A DNA stretch of 64,000 bases from an uncultured Paraburkholderia sp. (GTDB taxonomy: Bacteria > Pseudomonadota > Gammaproteobacteria > Burkholderiales > Burkholderiaceae): positions 124,001-188,000 of the forward strand of contig CALNWN010000005.1 of the NCBI GenBank assembly GCA_940746715.1, given 5' to 3'. A program made the translations under genes and the position numbers. The notes below the pieces were generated by a model, which searched no databases, was not told where the DNA came from, and saw only the letters and a list, made by a program, of their open reading frames with translations. This document shows positions 21,398 through 31,726 of the stretch, piece after piece. The stretch's first letter is position 1. Every line of letters starts with the position of its first letter.

Positions 21398-22792
21398 ATG
21401 CTGACCACCGACTCCGATCCCATCGTCGCCATTGCCACCGCGCCCGGCCGGGGAGGCATCGGCGTCGTGCGCATTTCGTTCGGGCGCGCGGGCGAGGCCG
21501 CGGCGCACCCGCTCATGCAAGCGCTCACCGGTCAGACGCTCACGCCTCGCCACGCGAGCTATGTGCCTTTCCTCGACGGCAGCGGCAACGCGCTCGATCG
21601 CGGCATCGCGCTCTACTTTCCGGCGCCGCATTCATACACCGGCGAACACGTGCTGGAGTTGCAAGGCCACGGCGGCCCCGTCGTGCTGCAACTGCTGCTG
21701 CAGCGTTGTATCGACGCTGGCCGCGCGTTCGGTCTGCGGCTTGCCGAGCCCGGCGAATTCACCCGCCGCGCGTTTCTCAACGACAAGCTGGATCTGGCGC
21801 AGGCCGAAGCGGTCGCGGATCTGATCGAGGCGAGCACGGAGGCCGCGGCGCGCTCGGCGGGCCGCTCGCTCGAGGGGGCGTTTTCGCGCGACATCCATGC
21901 ACTGGTCGAGGAAGTCATCACGCTGCGCATGCTGGTCGAAGCCACGCTCGACTTCCCCGAAGAAGAGATCGACTTTCTCGAAGCCGCCGACGCCCGCGGC
22001 AAACTCGCGCGCATTCGCGAGCGCCTCGCGAGCGTGCTCGCCGAGGCGCGGCAAGGCGCGCTGCTGCGCGAGGGGCTCTCGGTGGTGCTCGCGGGACAGC
22101 CGAACGTCGGCAAATCGTCGCTGTTGAATGCGCTGGCAGGCGCCGAGCTCGCCATCGTGACGCCGATTGCCGGCACCACGCGCGACAAGGTCGCGCAAAC
22201 CATTCAGATCGAGGGCATTCCGCTCCACGTGATCGACACGGCAGGCCTGCGCGATACCGAAGACGAAGTCGAGAAAATCGGCATTGCGCGCACGTGGAGC
22301 GAGATCGAGCGCGCGGACGTGGTGCTGCATCTGCTGGACGCGCGCACCGGCATGACTGCTGAGGACGAAGTCATCGCGAGGCGTTTTCCCGCCGGCGTGC
22401 CGGTCGTGCGCGTGCTGAACAAGACGGATCTGGTGGGCTTGCCGCCGGAAACGCGCGCGCTCGACGCCGACTTCGACCTCAGCGAAGTGCGGTTGTCGGC
22501 CAAACAGGGAGACGGCGTGGGGCTGCTGCGCGGCGAACTGCTGCGCATTGCCGGCTGGCAGGCGGGCGCGGAGAGCGTTTATCTGGCGCGCGAACGTCAT
22601 CTGATCGCGTTGCGCGCGGCTGAGGAGCATCTCGCGACAGCCGCCGCGCATGCCGACCAGAACTCGCAGGCGCTGGATCTATTTGCCGAGGAACTGCGGC
22701 TCGCGCAGGATCAGTTGAACTCGATTACAGGCAAGTTCAGCTCCGACGATCTGCTCGGAGTGATTTTTAGTAGGTTTTGTATTGGCAAGTAA
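21398..22792 (+). CDS. mnmE: tRNA uridine-5-carboxymethylaminomethyl modification GTPase
   Basis: The product of 464 aa has the N-terminal formyl-THF-binding domain ([21 protein letters not shown] start), a helical domain and an inserted G domain: [27 protein letters not shown] and NKTDLVG. It ends in the invariant FCIGK that carries the catalytic Cys. With MnmG it modifies U34 of several tRNAs. No lesions are seen. The last 18 bp are an integration site used by some genomic islands, and an integrase relic begins 180 nt downstream. Confidence 0.97.
   Translation: MLTTDSDPIVAIATAPGRGGIGVVRISFGRAGEAAAHPLMQALTGQTLTPRHASYVPFLDGSGNALDRGIALYFPAPHSYTGEHVLELQGHGGPVVLQLLLQRCIDAGRAFGLRLAEPGEFTRRAFLNDKLDLAQAEAVADLIEASTEAAARSAGRSLEGAFSRDIHALVEEVITLRMLVEATLDFPEEEIDFLEAADARGKLARIRERLASVLAEARQGALLREGLSVVLAGQPNVGKSSLLNALAGAELAIVTPIAGTTRDKVAQTIQIEGIPLHVIDTAGLRDTEDEVEKIGIARTWSEIERADVVLHLLDARTGMTAEDEVIARRFPAGVPVVRVLNKTDLVGLPPETRALDADFDLSEVRLSAKQGDGVGLLRGELLRIAGWQAGAESVYLARERHLIALRAAEEHLATAAAHADQNSQALDLFAEELRLAQDQLNSITGKFSSDDLLGVIFSRFCIGK
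22775..22792 (+). other. Candidate attachment site at the 3' end of mnmE
   Basis: The last 18 nt, ttttgtattggcaagtaa, correspond to the mnmE (trmE/thdF) 3' end used as attB by SGI1-type islands. A degenerate copy, tttgtacttgcaaggaa (14 of 17 identical), occurs in the same orientation at 24189-24205, just past the integrase relic. Confidence 0.45.
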
Positions 22793-22918
22793 TGCATGGC
22801 GCGGGGAAAATTATCACTGTGCCTGAAGCGCAGACGTGTACGAGCTCGTAGACGAGAAGTCCGCGTCGCATCCAGGCCGCGCAGCTCGCATTGTAGACCA
22901 TCACCGCTCCGATTCATT

Positions 22919-24167
22919 GGTACACAAAGCGCAAACGGTTTAAACTCGCGCTGTCGCATACCACGCAACCGAGCATGCCCCGCCAAGCCGTCCCCTCACC
23001 GAATCTCAAGTCCGCGCGCTCGAACCGCACGCCGCCCGCTACAGCGTTGACCGACGGCAACGGCCTCGTCATCGAAGTCATGACGACGGGCACCAAGGTG
23101 TGGCGCTTCCGCTACTCGCTGAACGGCAAGCGCCAGCCGCTCGCGACCGTCGGCGACTATCGGATGATTTCGCTGCGGGTGGCGCGAGCCAAGGCGCAGA
23201 AGTACGCCGAGCTGGTCGCGCAAGGCATTTCGCCGGTTGCGAGCGCGCGTCGCGACCGCGGTGCCGAAGCGAAAGCCGACGTTCTGCGCGAAGCCGCTGC
23301 GCTCTACATGGTCACAGAAATGGCCGGCAAGTCCGACGAATATCGCCGCACCACGCGGCGCGCTCGACAAGGACGTGTTGCCCGCAATAGGCGGCTTGCC
23401 CGTCAAAAGCGTGACGGCCGAGCACGTGGTGGCCATTTGCGACAGCATCAAAAGCCGCGGCTCGCCGAAAATGGCGCTGCACACGCGCAATGTGATCAAG
23501 CGCCTCTACGAGTACCTGATCGCGCGCCAACTCGCGACGGCCAATCCCGCGGAAGTCGTGCCCGCGCGCTCCATTGCGACCTTCGAGAGCCGCACTCGCG
23601 TGCTCTCCGGCGACGAAATCGGCGCGACGCTGCATGCAATCGGAATCGACGTGGGAGGAATTCGACCTCGAGAAGGCGTCGTGGCGCATTCCGGCCGCAC
23701 GTCTGAGGCAGGACGCCGACCAGCTCGTCTACCTGCCGCAGCAGGCAGTCACGCTGCTGCGCGAGCTGCATCGCGCGCGAGCAGCCACGCGGTTTGTGTT
23801 TCCGAGTGTGCGACGCGACGACCGGCCGATCGCGAAGAGCACGCTCAACCAGGCCGTGAAGGCGCTCGGCCTCGACGTCGAGCACTTCGTTCTGCACGAC
23901 TTCCGGCGAACGGCGTCGGCCCATCTGCGCGAGATGGCGCGGCACGCACAAGAGGACAAAAGTTCAGCGCAAACGCGACAAAGCGCGCGCCACGCGGAAG
24001 CCACAAGCGCTGCGACCGAAGCGCGGCAAATCGCGCAGCGCTGGGCCGACTTCGTCGACGCCCAGCTTGACGCAGCGCGCAAGAGAGCGAGTCGCGCAAG
24101 CTGAACTGGCCCGATCCGGTGACGACATGGCAGCAGTGGCGGGCACCGCTTGTTAGGTACACAAAGC
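22919..24167 (+). repeat. 12-bp direct repeats flanking the integrase relic
   Basis: GGTACACAAAGC occurs exactly at 22919-22930 and 24156-24167, in the same orientation on either side of the integrase pseudogene. They may be attachment-core or integrase-arm sites, or target duplications from an earlier insertion. Confidence 0.45.
22975..24104 (+). pseudogene. P4-type (DUF4102) tyrosine integrase, broken and internally deleted
   Basis: The first part, VMTTGTKVWRFRYSLNGKRQ then YRMISLRVARAKAQKYAELV, is the DUF4102 N-terminal arm domain. A frame change near 23345 leads to VKSVTAEHVVAICDSIKSRG and LYEYLIARQLATANPAEVVP (core-binding). A further change and deletion near 23645 joins to EEFDLEKASWRIPAARL, losing the box with the first catalytic Arg. 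The HDFRRTASAHLREM box remains, but the sequence after it, which should carry the active Tyr, is replaced by RHAQEDKSSAQTRQ. It cannot be active. It lies directly after mnmE, consistent with an island that used that site and was later lost. Confidence 0.75.
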
Positions 24168-24345
24168 CATGCAGACACATCGCAAGCCTTTGTACTTGCA
24201 AGGAAATCGCGCTCGTTCATAAGGTTACTAAAACACCGCACAGAACCGAAAGCACCGCGCCAGGCCCTGGCTTCACGCCGCACTTTTATCCTGCAATCGA
24301 TCGCCTACACTGGAGCAACGATGCAACCTTTCCAAGGAGGCTGCC

Positions 24346-24507
24346 ATGTCCGAATCGTTGATCGCTTACCTGCTTGGGCCGACCGTGATGGTGCTGGTCG
24401 GCGCGGCAATCTGGGCGACGTCCCGTTATCACCACAAGGCGGGACCACAAAAGCTCGAGCGCTGGCTCGACACGCATTACGACGAGTGGCTGCACCACAG
24501 GCACTGA
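24346..24507 (+). CDS. Small membrane protein of 53 aa, function unknown
   Basis: A perfect ribosome site AAGGAGG sits 5 nt before ATG. The protein starts MSESLIAYLLGPTVMVLVGA, has one membrane segment (about residues 5-24), then a basic/His-rich tail ending LHHRH. A good terminator follows 30 nt later, so this is a complete short transcription unit. I do not recognise a function. Confidence 0.7.
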   Translation: MSESLIAYLLGPTVMVLVGAAIWATSRYHHKAGPQKLERWLDTHYDEWLHHRH

Positions 24508-24834
24508 GCGGCAGCGCCAGGCGGCGCCTCAAATGAAAAGGCCGTCGCGGCAGGCGACGGCCTTTCTGTCTGTAGCGGGTACTGGTCATAGCAGTAGCCG
24601 GGCGGCGGGCCGTCGTAAGCCGGGGCCGGCTGATACGCGGGCTGCGCGTACACCGGTTGTGCATAAACAGGCTGCTGATAAGCCACCACCGGCGCGTGAT
24701 TCAACACCGAGGTCACCACCGCGCCCAGCACCGCGCCGCCGATCAGCGCACCGACCAGATCGGCCATGCGCCGACGCCTGTCCTGCGACGCTCAAGCTGC
24801 CCACCATCACCAAAGCCACTGCTAACTTTTTCAT
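24477..24834 (-). pseudogene. Exported Tyr/Gln/Pro-rich protein, frameshifted after the signal peptide
   Basis: The ATG at 24834 starts a clear signal peptide, MKKLAVALVMVGSLSVAGQA followed by SAH. An extra G near 24769 then shifts the frame. Removing it gives ADLVGALIGGAVLGAVVTSV, then a low-complexity repeat (QPVYAQPVYAQPAYQPAP) and PPPGYCYDQYPL. The glycine-zipper-like stretch and QPVYAQ repeats resemble small secreted or surface proteins of this group. As read, the second frame runs through the adjacent terminator, so the natural stop also seems lost or shifted. Function unknown. Confidence 0.5.
24537..24565 (+). terminator. Rho-independent terminator after the 53-aa gene
   Basis: AAAGGCCGTCGC and GCGACGGCCTTT form a perfect 12-bp stem with a 5-nt loop. 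A/T tails on both sides could let it serve both strands. Confidence 0.8.
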
Positions 24835-24961
24835 TTTCCGCTCCCGCCGTTGAGGCATGGAACGAATTGTCGGCGAGACGCACAGAAATAGATGCTGCAA
24901 GTGGTAACGACGCATTACGGGTGTAACCGCCGCGGCGGCCCGCACGGTCACCGGCGGCGCA

Positions 24962-27789
24962 TCAACGTTGCCACGACGCCGCGGGCACCGGCGCATCGCC
25001 GTAATACTTGCGGCGCGCGTCGCGCAGCATATGTGCTTCTATTGCGCGCTCGTCCACCAGCGCCTTCAGCGCGGCCATCACGATTGCCTTGTCGTCCACT
25101 TCGAAGAACTCGCGCAGCGCCCCGCGCGTATCGCTGCGGCCGAACCCGTCGGTGCCGAGCGTCACGTAACGGCGCGGCACATAACCGCGAATCAGTTCGG
25201 GCACCGCGCGAACATAATCCGTGGCCGCAACAACCGGCCCTCGAGTATCGCCGAGCATCCGCGTGACATACGGCACCTGGTGCGGCTCCTCGCCGTAGCG
25301 GGCGAGCCGATCCGCCGCCATGCCGTCGCGCTGCAGTTCGCTGAAGCTCGTCACGCTCCAGACCGCCGCGTCTATTTGCCAGTCGTCCTCGAGCATGCGC
25401 TGCGCCGCGAGCACTTCGCCGAGAATCGCGCCGGCGCCGAGCAGTTGAATCTGCGCCGCCGCGCGCTCGTCGGAACGAGCGGCGAGCGGATATAGGCCTT
25501 TGAGAATGCCCTCGCGCACGGCGTCCACATCGCCACCAGGCGCGCCAGGCTGCGCGTAGTTCTCGTTCATCGCCGTGACGTAATAGAACACGTCGCGCTG
25601 GCGCTCGCCCATCTCGCGCATGCCTTCGTCCACGACCACCGCGACCTCATACGCAAACGCGGGGTCGTACGCGCGGCAATTCGGAATTGTCGATGCCGCC
25701 AGGTGGCTCGTGCCGTCCTGATGCTGCAAGCCCTCGCCGCCGAGCGTGGTCTTGCCCGACGTCGCGCCGATCAGGAAGCCGCGGGCGCGCTGGTCCGCCG
25801 CCGCCCAGATCAGGTCGCCGATGCGCTGAAAGCCGAACATCGAGTAGTAGATGTAGAACGGCAGCATCGGCAGGTCGTGCACGCTGTAGGACGTGGCCGC
25901 CGCGATCCACAACGACACCGCGCCCGCCTCCGAAATACCCTCCTCCAGAATCTGGCCCTGCGTGTCCTCGCGGTAGTACAGCATCGAGCCGAGGTCCTCG
26001 GGCTCGTACAACTGGCCGAGCGGCGAATAGATGCCTACCTGGCGGAACATGTTGGCCATACCGAAGGTGCGCGCCTCGTCGGCGACAATCGGCACGATGC
26101 GCGGGCCGAGCGCGGCGTCCTTGAGCAGCGCGGTCAGCATACGCACGAGCGCCATCGTCGTGGACATCTCGCGGCCGTTGGCGTCCAGCGCGAACTGGCT
26201 CCAGGAGGACATCGGAGGGACGATCAGCCCCTCCGATGCAACTCTCCGCCTTCTGGGCAGATAGCCTCCAAGAGCGGCCCGGCGAGCATGCAGGTAGTGC
26301 ATTTCCGGGCTGTCTTCCGCGGGTTTGTAAAACTTCAGCTGTTCGACGTCCGCGTCCGTGAGCGGCAGGCGGAAGCGGTCGCGAAACGCCTTGAGGTCGT
26401 CGTAATCGAGCTTCTTCTGTTGATGCGTAGTCATGCGGCCCTGGCCCGCCGCGCCCATGCCGAAGCCCTTCATCGTCTTCGCGAGAATCACGGTCGGCTG
26501 GCCGCGGTGCGCAAGCGCCCTAGCGTAGGCGGCGTGCAGTTTGCGTGCGTCGTGGCCGCCGCGCCGCAAGCGGTCGATTCTTCGTCGCTCAATTGCTCGG
26601 CGAGCGCAGCGAGCTCCGGGTTCTGGCCGAAGAAGCGCTCGCGGTTGTAGGCGCCGTCGTTGGCCGAAAAGGTCTGAAACTGGCCGTCGACGGTCTGCGC
26701 GAACGCGCGCAGCAAGGCGCCGCTGCGGTCGCGCGCAAACAGCGCGTCCCAGTCCGAACCCCAGATCACCTTGATCACGTTCCAGCCGGCGCCAGTGAAA
26801 TGCGCCTCGAGTTCGTCGATGATGCGGCCGTTGCTGCGCACCGGTCCGTCCAGACGCTGCAAATTGCAGTTGATCACGAATACGAGGTTGTCGAGCCCTT
26901 CGCGCGCGGCGAGCGACAACGCCCCCGTCGACTCGGGCTCGTCCATCTCGCCGTCGCCGAAAAAGCCCCACACCTTGCGGCCTTCCGTCTGCGCGAGCCC
27001 GCGATTCGCGAGGTAGTGCATGAAGCGCGCCTGATAAATGGCGTTGATCGGGCCAATGCCCATCGAGCCGGTCGGAAACTGCCAGAAATCCGGCATCAGC
27101 CACGGATGCGGATACGAACACAGCCCCGGCCCGCCAATCTCGCGACGGTAATGCCGCAGGCTCTCCTCGGACAGGAAGCCTTCCAGATACGCTCGCGCAT
27201 ACACGCCCGGCGACGAGTGCGGCTGAAAATACACGAGGTCGCCCGCGCCCTCGCCTGATCCCGCGCCTTTTTCCGAAGCCGACGCACGAAAGAAATGGTT
27301 GAAGCCGACCTCGAACAGATCCGCCGCCGACGCGTAGCTCGCGATATGCCCGCCGAGTTCGCCGTACGCCCTGTTCGCGCGGACCACCATCGCAAGCGCA
27401 TTCCAGCGCAGCGCGGCCGCAAGCCGCTCTTCGAGCTCCAGATTGCCCGGATAGCGCGGCTCGTCCTCCGGCGCGATCGTGTTCCGGTACGGCGTAACGT
27501 TGTTGCGCGCCGCTTCGACGCCGAGCGACATGACCGGAAATTCGAGCGGCAGGCCGCCGGCCTCGTGCACGCCTTTTTTCACATATTCGGCGAGTTCGCG
27601 GAAATGCGCGTTGCACGGCGTGAGTTCCGACCACGTATTGCAGATGCCGATGACCGGACGTCCGTCGAATTCGTCGTGCGGGATGCCCTGGTTTTTCATC
27701 CACGAGCGATGCAGAAAACCGTCGCGGTCCTTGAGGCCGAACCACGCCTGGCTGCGCAGCGGCTTTTTAGTCTGGTTGGAATCAGCCAT
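24962..27789 (-). pseudogene. IlvD/Edd-family dehydratase start fused to pyruvate dehydrogenase E1 (AceE type); frameshifted
   Basis: From the ATG at 27789 (AGGAGA 5 nt upstream) about 80 residues, including [20 protein letters not shown] and [20 protein letters not shown], are the N-terminus of a dihydroxy-acid/sugar-acid dehydratase, in this setting probably L-arabinonate dehydratase. At PVMSLG the frame switches without a break to Ace[41 protein letters not shown], the thiamine-diphosphate motif GDGEMDEPE and [16 protein letters not shown] lost A near 26580 then shifts the frame. The remainder (MKGFGMGAAGQGRMTTHQQK through KYYGDAPVPAASWQR) runs to the stop at 24962. A deletion seems to have removed the rest of the dehydratase and the start of aceE. 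Neither enzyme can be complete. Confidence 0.75.
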
Positions 27790-27837
27790 GAAATCTCCTG
27801 TTGGCAAACGTGTAGAGCGGGCGCGTAATCGGAATGT

Positions 27838-28828
27838 TCAGTGCACGCGCTTGCTGCGGCGGAACTGGTCGAACAGCACCGCGAGCAGCAGAATCCCGCC
27901 GCGAATCAGGTATTGATAGAAAGTCGGTACATTCATCAGGCTCATGGCGTCCTGCACCGAGCCCATGATCAGCACGCCCACCAGCACGCCGGAAATCGTC
28001 GCGACGCCGCCCGTCAGCGACACGCCGCCGAGCACGCACGCGGAAATCACGCCGAGTTCCAGGCCGACCGACGTTTTCGGATCGCCGAGACTCATACGCG
28101 ACGCAAGCATCACGCCCGCAAAACCGGTGACGAGACCTTGCAGCACGAACACCGTGATCTTGATGCGTGTGACGGGCAGGCCCGCGAGCAGCGCCGCCTC
28201 GCTATTGCCGCCGACAGCCAGCACGTTCTTGCCGAACACGGTTTTCTTCAGCAGGAAACCGAACAGCACGAAGCCGATGATGTTGCTCCAGATCGGATAC
28301 GAGATACCGAGGAACGAGCCGCCGCCGAAGTCGAAGAATCGTTCTTCGGAGATCATCACCGCGTCGCCGCTCGACGTGATGTACGCGAGGCCGCGCACGA
28401 CTTCCATCATCGCGAGCGTGACGATCAGCGAGTTGATCTTGTAGCGCGCAACGAGCACGCCGTTCACGAGCCCGACCACGCCGCCCGCGACCACGCCGAG
28501 CAGCACGCTATGCGTGGCCGTGATGAGCGTGGACGCCACGACGCCGGCGAACGCCACGATCGAGGCGACCGACAGGTCCACTTCGCCGAGCGCGAGGACG
28601 AACATCATCGTCACGGAGATCGAGCCGATCAGCGTGACGGAAAGCAGCAGGCCCTGAATGTTTCGCGAGCTGAGGAAGTCGGGCACGGTGAACGACAGCA
28701 CCGCGAACAGAATGACGAACACCATCACGATGCCGGACTTGTTGATCAGATCCCACGTGCGCGCGGCGCGCGCTCAGGCCCGCCGAGGCGACGGCCGGCG
28801 TGGAGGATTCGGTTGAAGGTGTATTCAT
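27838..28828 (-). pseudogene. araH: Arabinose-type ABC transporter permease, frameshifted near the start
   Basis: The ATG at 28828 gives MNTPSTESSTPAVASAGLSA. A missing base in a GCGCGC tract near 28770 then breaks the frame. In the next frame, AARTWDLINKSGIVMVFVIL continues as a multi-spanning BPD_transp_2-type permease with DFLSSRNIQGLLLSVTLIGS, VLALGEVDLSVASI and a C-terminus ending FDQFRRSKRVH. It would form the membrane channel with AraG and AraF. The 890-nt membrane part is intact and could be translated from an internal start, but the normal protein is not made as read. Confidence 0.75.
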
Positions 28829-28857
28829 GATGTGTGTTCCGTTTCAATGCCGCTGTT

Positions 28858-30482
28858 TCAGCAGCGCAATTCAGTTGCGTTCGGTTCGGCTGGCGATCGG
28901 CGAAGGCTAGAGGGCCGGCATGTCTGGCGGGGCAGGGCGAGCTTGATGAGCGCGTCGGGCGTGGCCTGCGCTTTCGGCAGGTCGCCGACGAGGCTTCCTT
29001 CCTTCATCACGATCACGCGATCCGTCACGCCGATCACTTCCGCCAGATCGCTCGACACGACGATCACCGTGCGGCCCGCTTCGGCGAGTCCATACAGCAG
29101 GCCGTAAATTTCGCTGCGCGCGCCCACGTCGATGCCGCGCGTGGGCTCGTCCATCAGAAACACGTCGATCTCTTCCGCGAGCCAGCGCGACAAAATCACC
29201 TTCTGCTGATTGCCGCCCGAGAGCGTGCCGATCGGCGTCTCGCCGTTGCGCGTCTTGATGGCGAGCTTGCCGATGAACTCCTTCGCGGTCTGCGCTTCCT
29301 TGCGGCCGTTGAGCACGTTGAAACGGCTGAAATGCCGGCGGCAGCTGATATTGAGGTTGTCCGATACCGAAGCGATCGAGACAATGCCTTCCTGCTTGCG
29401 GTCTTCGGGACAAAGCGCGACGCCGGCGCGCACCGCGTCGCGCGGCGTGGCAAAGCGCACGGGCTTGCCTTTGAGTGTGATCTCGCCGGCGGTCGGCTTG
29501 ACCGCGCCGTAGATGAGCTTCATCAACTCGGAGCGCCCCGCGCCCACGAGCCCGAAGAAACCGACAATCTCGCCCTTGCGCGCGGAAAAAGTGGCCGGCT
29601 CGCGCAGGCCCGGACCCATCACGCCTTTCACGTCGAGCTGCACGTCGCCGAGTTCGCGCGTGCGATAGCCATAAACGTCCGCGATAGAACGGCCCACCAT
29701 GCAGCTGATCAAACGATCGCGGTCGAGCCCGGCGCCCGCGTCGAATGTATCGATGCGCCGGCCGTCGCGGAACACGGTCACGCGGTCGCACAACTCGTAG
29801 ACCTCGTCCATGCGATGCGTGACGTAGATGATCGCGCGGCCTTCGGCCCGCAACGCGCGGATGATCCTGAACAGCTGCGTGGTCTCGCGCGACGACAGCG
29901 AACTGGTCGGTTCGTCGAACGCAATCACGCGCGCGTCGCGCATCAGCGCCTTGCCGATTTCGATCATCTGCCGCTGGCCGATGGATAGATTTTTCACCTG
30001 CTGCGACGGGTCGATTTTTTGCCGAGCCGTTCGAGCTCGTGCAGCGCGCGCGCCGCCAGCGTCTTTTCGTCCAGCACACCGAAGCGATTGGGCAGCGCGC
30101 CGAGCATCAGGTTTTCCGCGACCGTGAGCTCGGGCACGAGATGCCGCTCCTGATAGATAATCGCGACGCCCGCCGCAATGGCCGCCTTCGTCGTCGTGAA
30201 CTGCTGCTCGACGCCGCCGAGCGATAGCGTGCCCGCCGCCGGCTGATTGACGCCGGAGAGCACCTTCAGCAGCGTCGATTTGCCGGCGCCGTTTTCGCCC
30301 ATCAGGCCATGCACTTCGCCGGGCCGCACTTCCAGCGACACCTGATCGAGCGCGAGCACGCCGGGAAAGCGCACGGTAATGCCGTCCAGTTGCAGATACG
30401 GCTCGGCGGACGCGAGCGCAGGCGAGGGCGCTTGCACCGGCTCGGCAGTACCGGCGGAAGACGCAGTGTGTGGGGACATCAT
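28858..30482 (-). pseudogene. araG: Arabinose-type ABC transporter ATP-binding protein, frameshifted
   Basis: This is a double-ATPase sugar importer subunit. The first cassette has Walker [15 protein letters not shown] and [20 protein letters not shown]. The frame is then lost at an A6 run (30015-30020, T6 as written), where seven would be expected: [19 protein letters not shown]. The second frame continues with the signature and Walker B ([11 protein letters not shown]), a second cassette ([41 protein letters not shown]) and the C-terminus. The homopolymer lesion could be real, a sequencing error or a slippage site. It lies between araF and araH. Confidence 0.75.
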
Positions 30483-30589
30483 CGAAAAACCTCAGTGGTG
30501 AACAGGCTGTGCGGGCCGCTCCCGCTTCACGCGAGATCCGAATTGGCGAATTGCGGCGCGGCCCGCCGCGTGCGAAAGCGAAACGCGGC

Positions 30590-31594
30590 TTAAATACCGA
30601 GTTCCTTGCGCACGTCCTGCCAGTTGCTGCGCACCATCAGCTTGCCGGTGGTTTGCGTGTCGGCCGGCGGCTGCTTGCCGTTCTTGATCCATTCGACGAG
30701 GTTTTCCGTGCTCTCGCGGCCATGCATCGTCGAGCTGACGGCGATCGTGCCGTAGAAGCCGGTCGGCTCCTTCTTCTGGAATTCGGCAAAGGCTTCGCCC
30801 GCGCCGTTGATGCCGACGCCGATCACGTCCGCCGCCGGAATATGCAACTGCTCGGTGGCGCGCACGCCGCCCAGCACGCTTTCCTCGTTGAGCGCGAAGA
30901 TCACCCACTTCTTGATGTTCGGATGCTGCGCGAGCACAGGCGACGACGCGTTGAAACCGCCTTCGTCGTCGGTCGTCTTTTGCGGCGCGTCGAAAATGTT
31001 CTCTTTCTTAAAGCCGCCGGCGAGCAGCGTTTGCGTCGCGCCGTCGGTGCGCAGCTTCGCGGTCGACAGCTCGTAGTTCGTGATGCGCAGCGCGCCGACT
31101 TCTTCCGGCTTCCAGCCGCGGCGCTTCATTTCCTCGGAAATCACCGTGCCAACCTGATTGCCGATCTTGAACGCGGACATGCCGAGGTGCGGCACGTTGG
31201 CGAGCGGCTTGCCGCTGGAATCGACCAGTTGATCGTCCACCGTCACGAACTTCATGTTGTAGCGCTTCGCGCGCGCCTGAATTGCCGGTCCGAGGCGCAC
31301 GTCTGGCGCGCAGATCACGAAGCCCTTTGCGCCTTGCGCGCCGAGATTGTCGATGGCGGACAGCACTTTTTCACCGTCCGGCGTGCCGATGTTCACCACC
31401 GAAAAGCCGTCCTTCTGACCGAGGGCGGTCGCGGCTTTCTGTTCGTTGATGAACCATGCCTGTTCCGGCATCTTCACGAGGAAGCCGACTTTGAGCGGCT
31501 GGTCCGCATGCGCGGAAAGCTGCATCGCGAAGGGCGCGGCAAGGGTGGCCGCGGCAATCGCGGTCAGCGTCAAACGGCGAAGCTTGCTGGTCAT
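30590..31594 (-). CDS. araF: Arabinose-type ABC transporter periplasmic binding protein
   Basis: The product of 334 aa has a signal peptide ([20 protein letters not shown] to about AHA at residue 30), then [40 protein letters not shown] and [15 protein letters not shown], the Peripla_BP type I fold of AraF. It binds L-arabinose (possibly other pentoses or galactose) in the periplasm and delivers it to AraGH. No lesion is seen, in contrast with the other three genes of the operon. It is transcribed leftward after the dehydrogenase gene. Confidence 0.88.
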   Translation of the reverse strand: MTSKLRRLTLTAIAAATLAAPFAMQLSAHADQPLKVGFLVKMPEQAWFINEQKAATALGQKDGFSVVNIGTPDGEKVLSAIDNLGAQGAKGFVICAPDVRLGPAIQARAKRYNMKFVTVDDQLVDSSGKPLANVPHLGMSAFKIGNQVGTVISEEMKRRGWKPEEVGALRITNYELSTAKLRTDGATQTLLAGGFKKENIFDAPQKTTDDEGGFNASSPVLAQHPNIKKWVIFALNEESVLGGVRATEQLHIPAADVIGVGINGAGEAFAEFQKKEPTGFYGTIAVSSTMHGRESTENLVEWIKNGKQPPADTQTTGKLMVRSNWQDVRKELGI

Positions 31595-31726
31595 GTCTGT
31601 CTCCTGAGGTTGAAAAGCTGCATTGATTTCGTTTATGTGCAGCGAGGCGATACACGGCGTTAGCCGGGACTTGAAAACCGGGTGAATGGATCGATGCCGC
31701 CGGCGATGTGCATGTGCGTCACCGGC

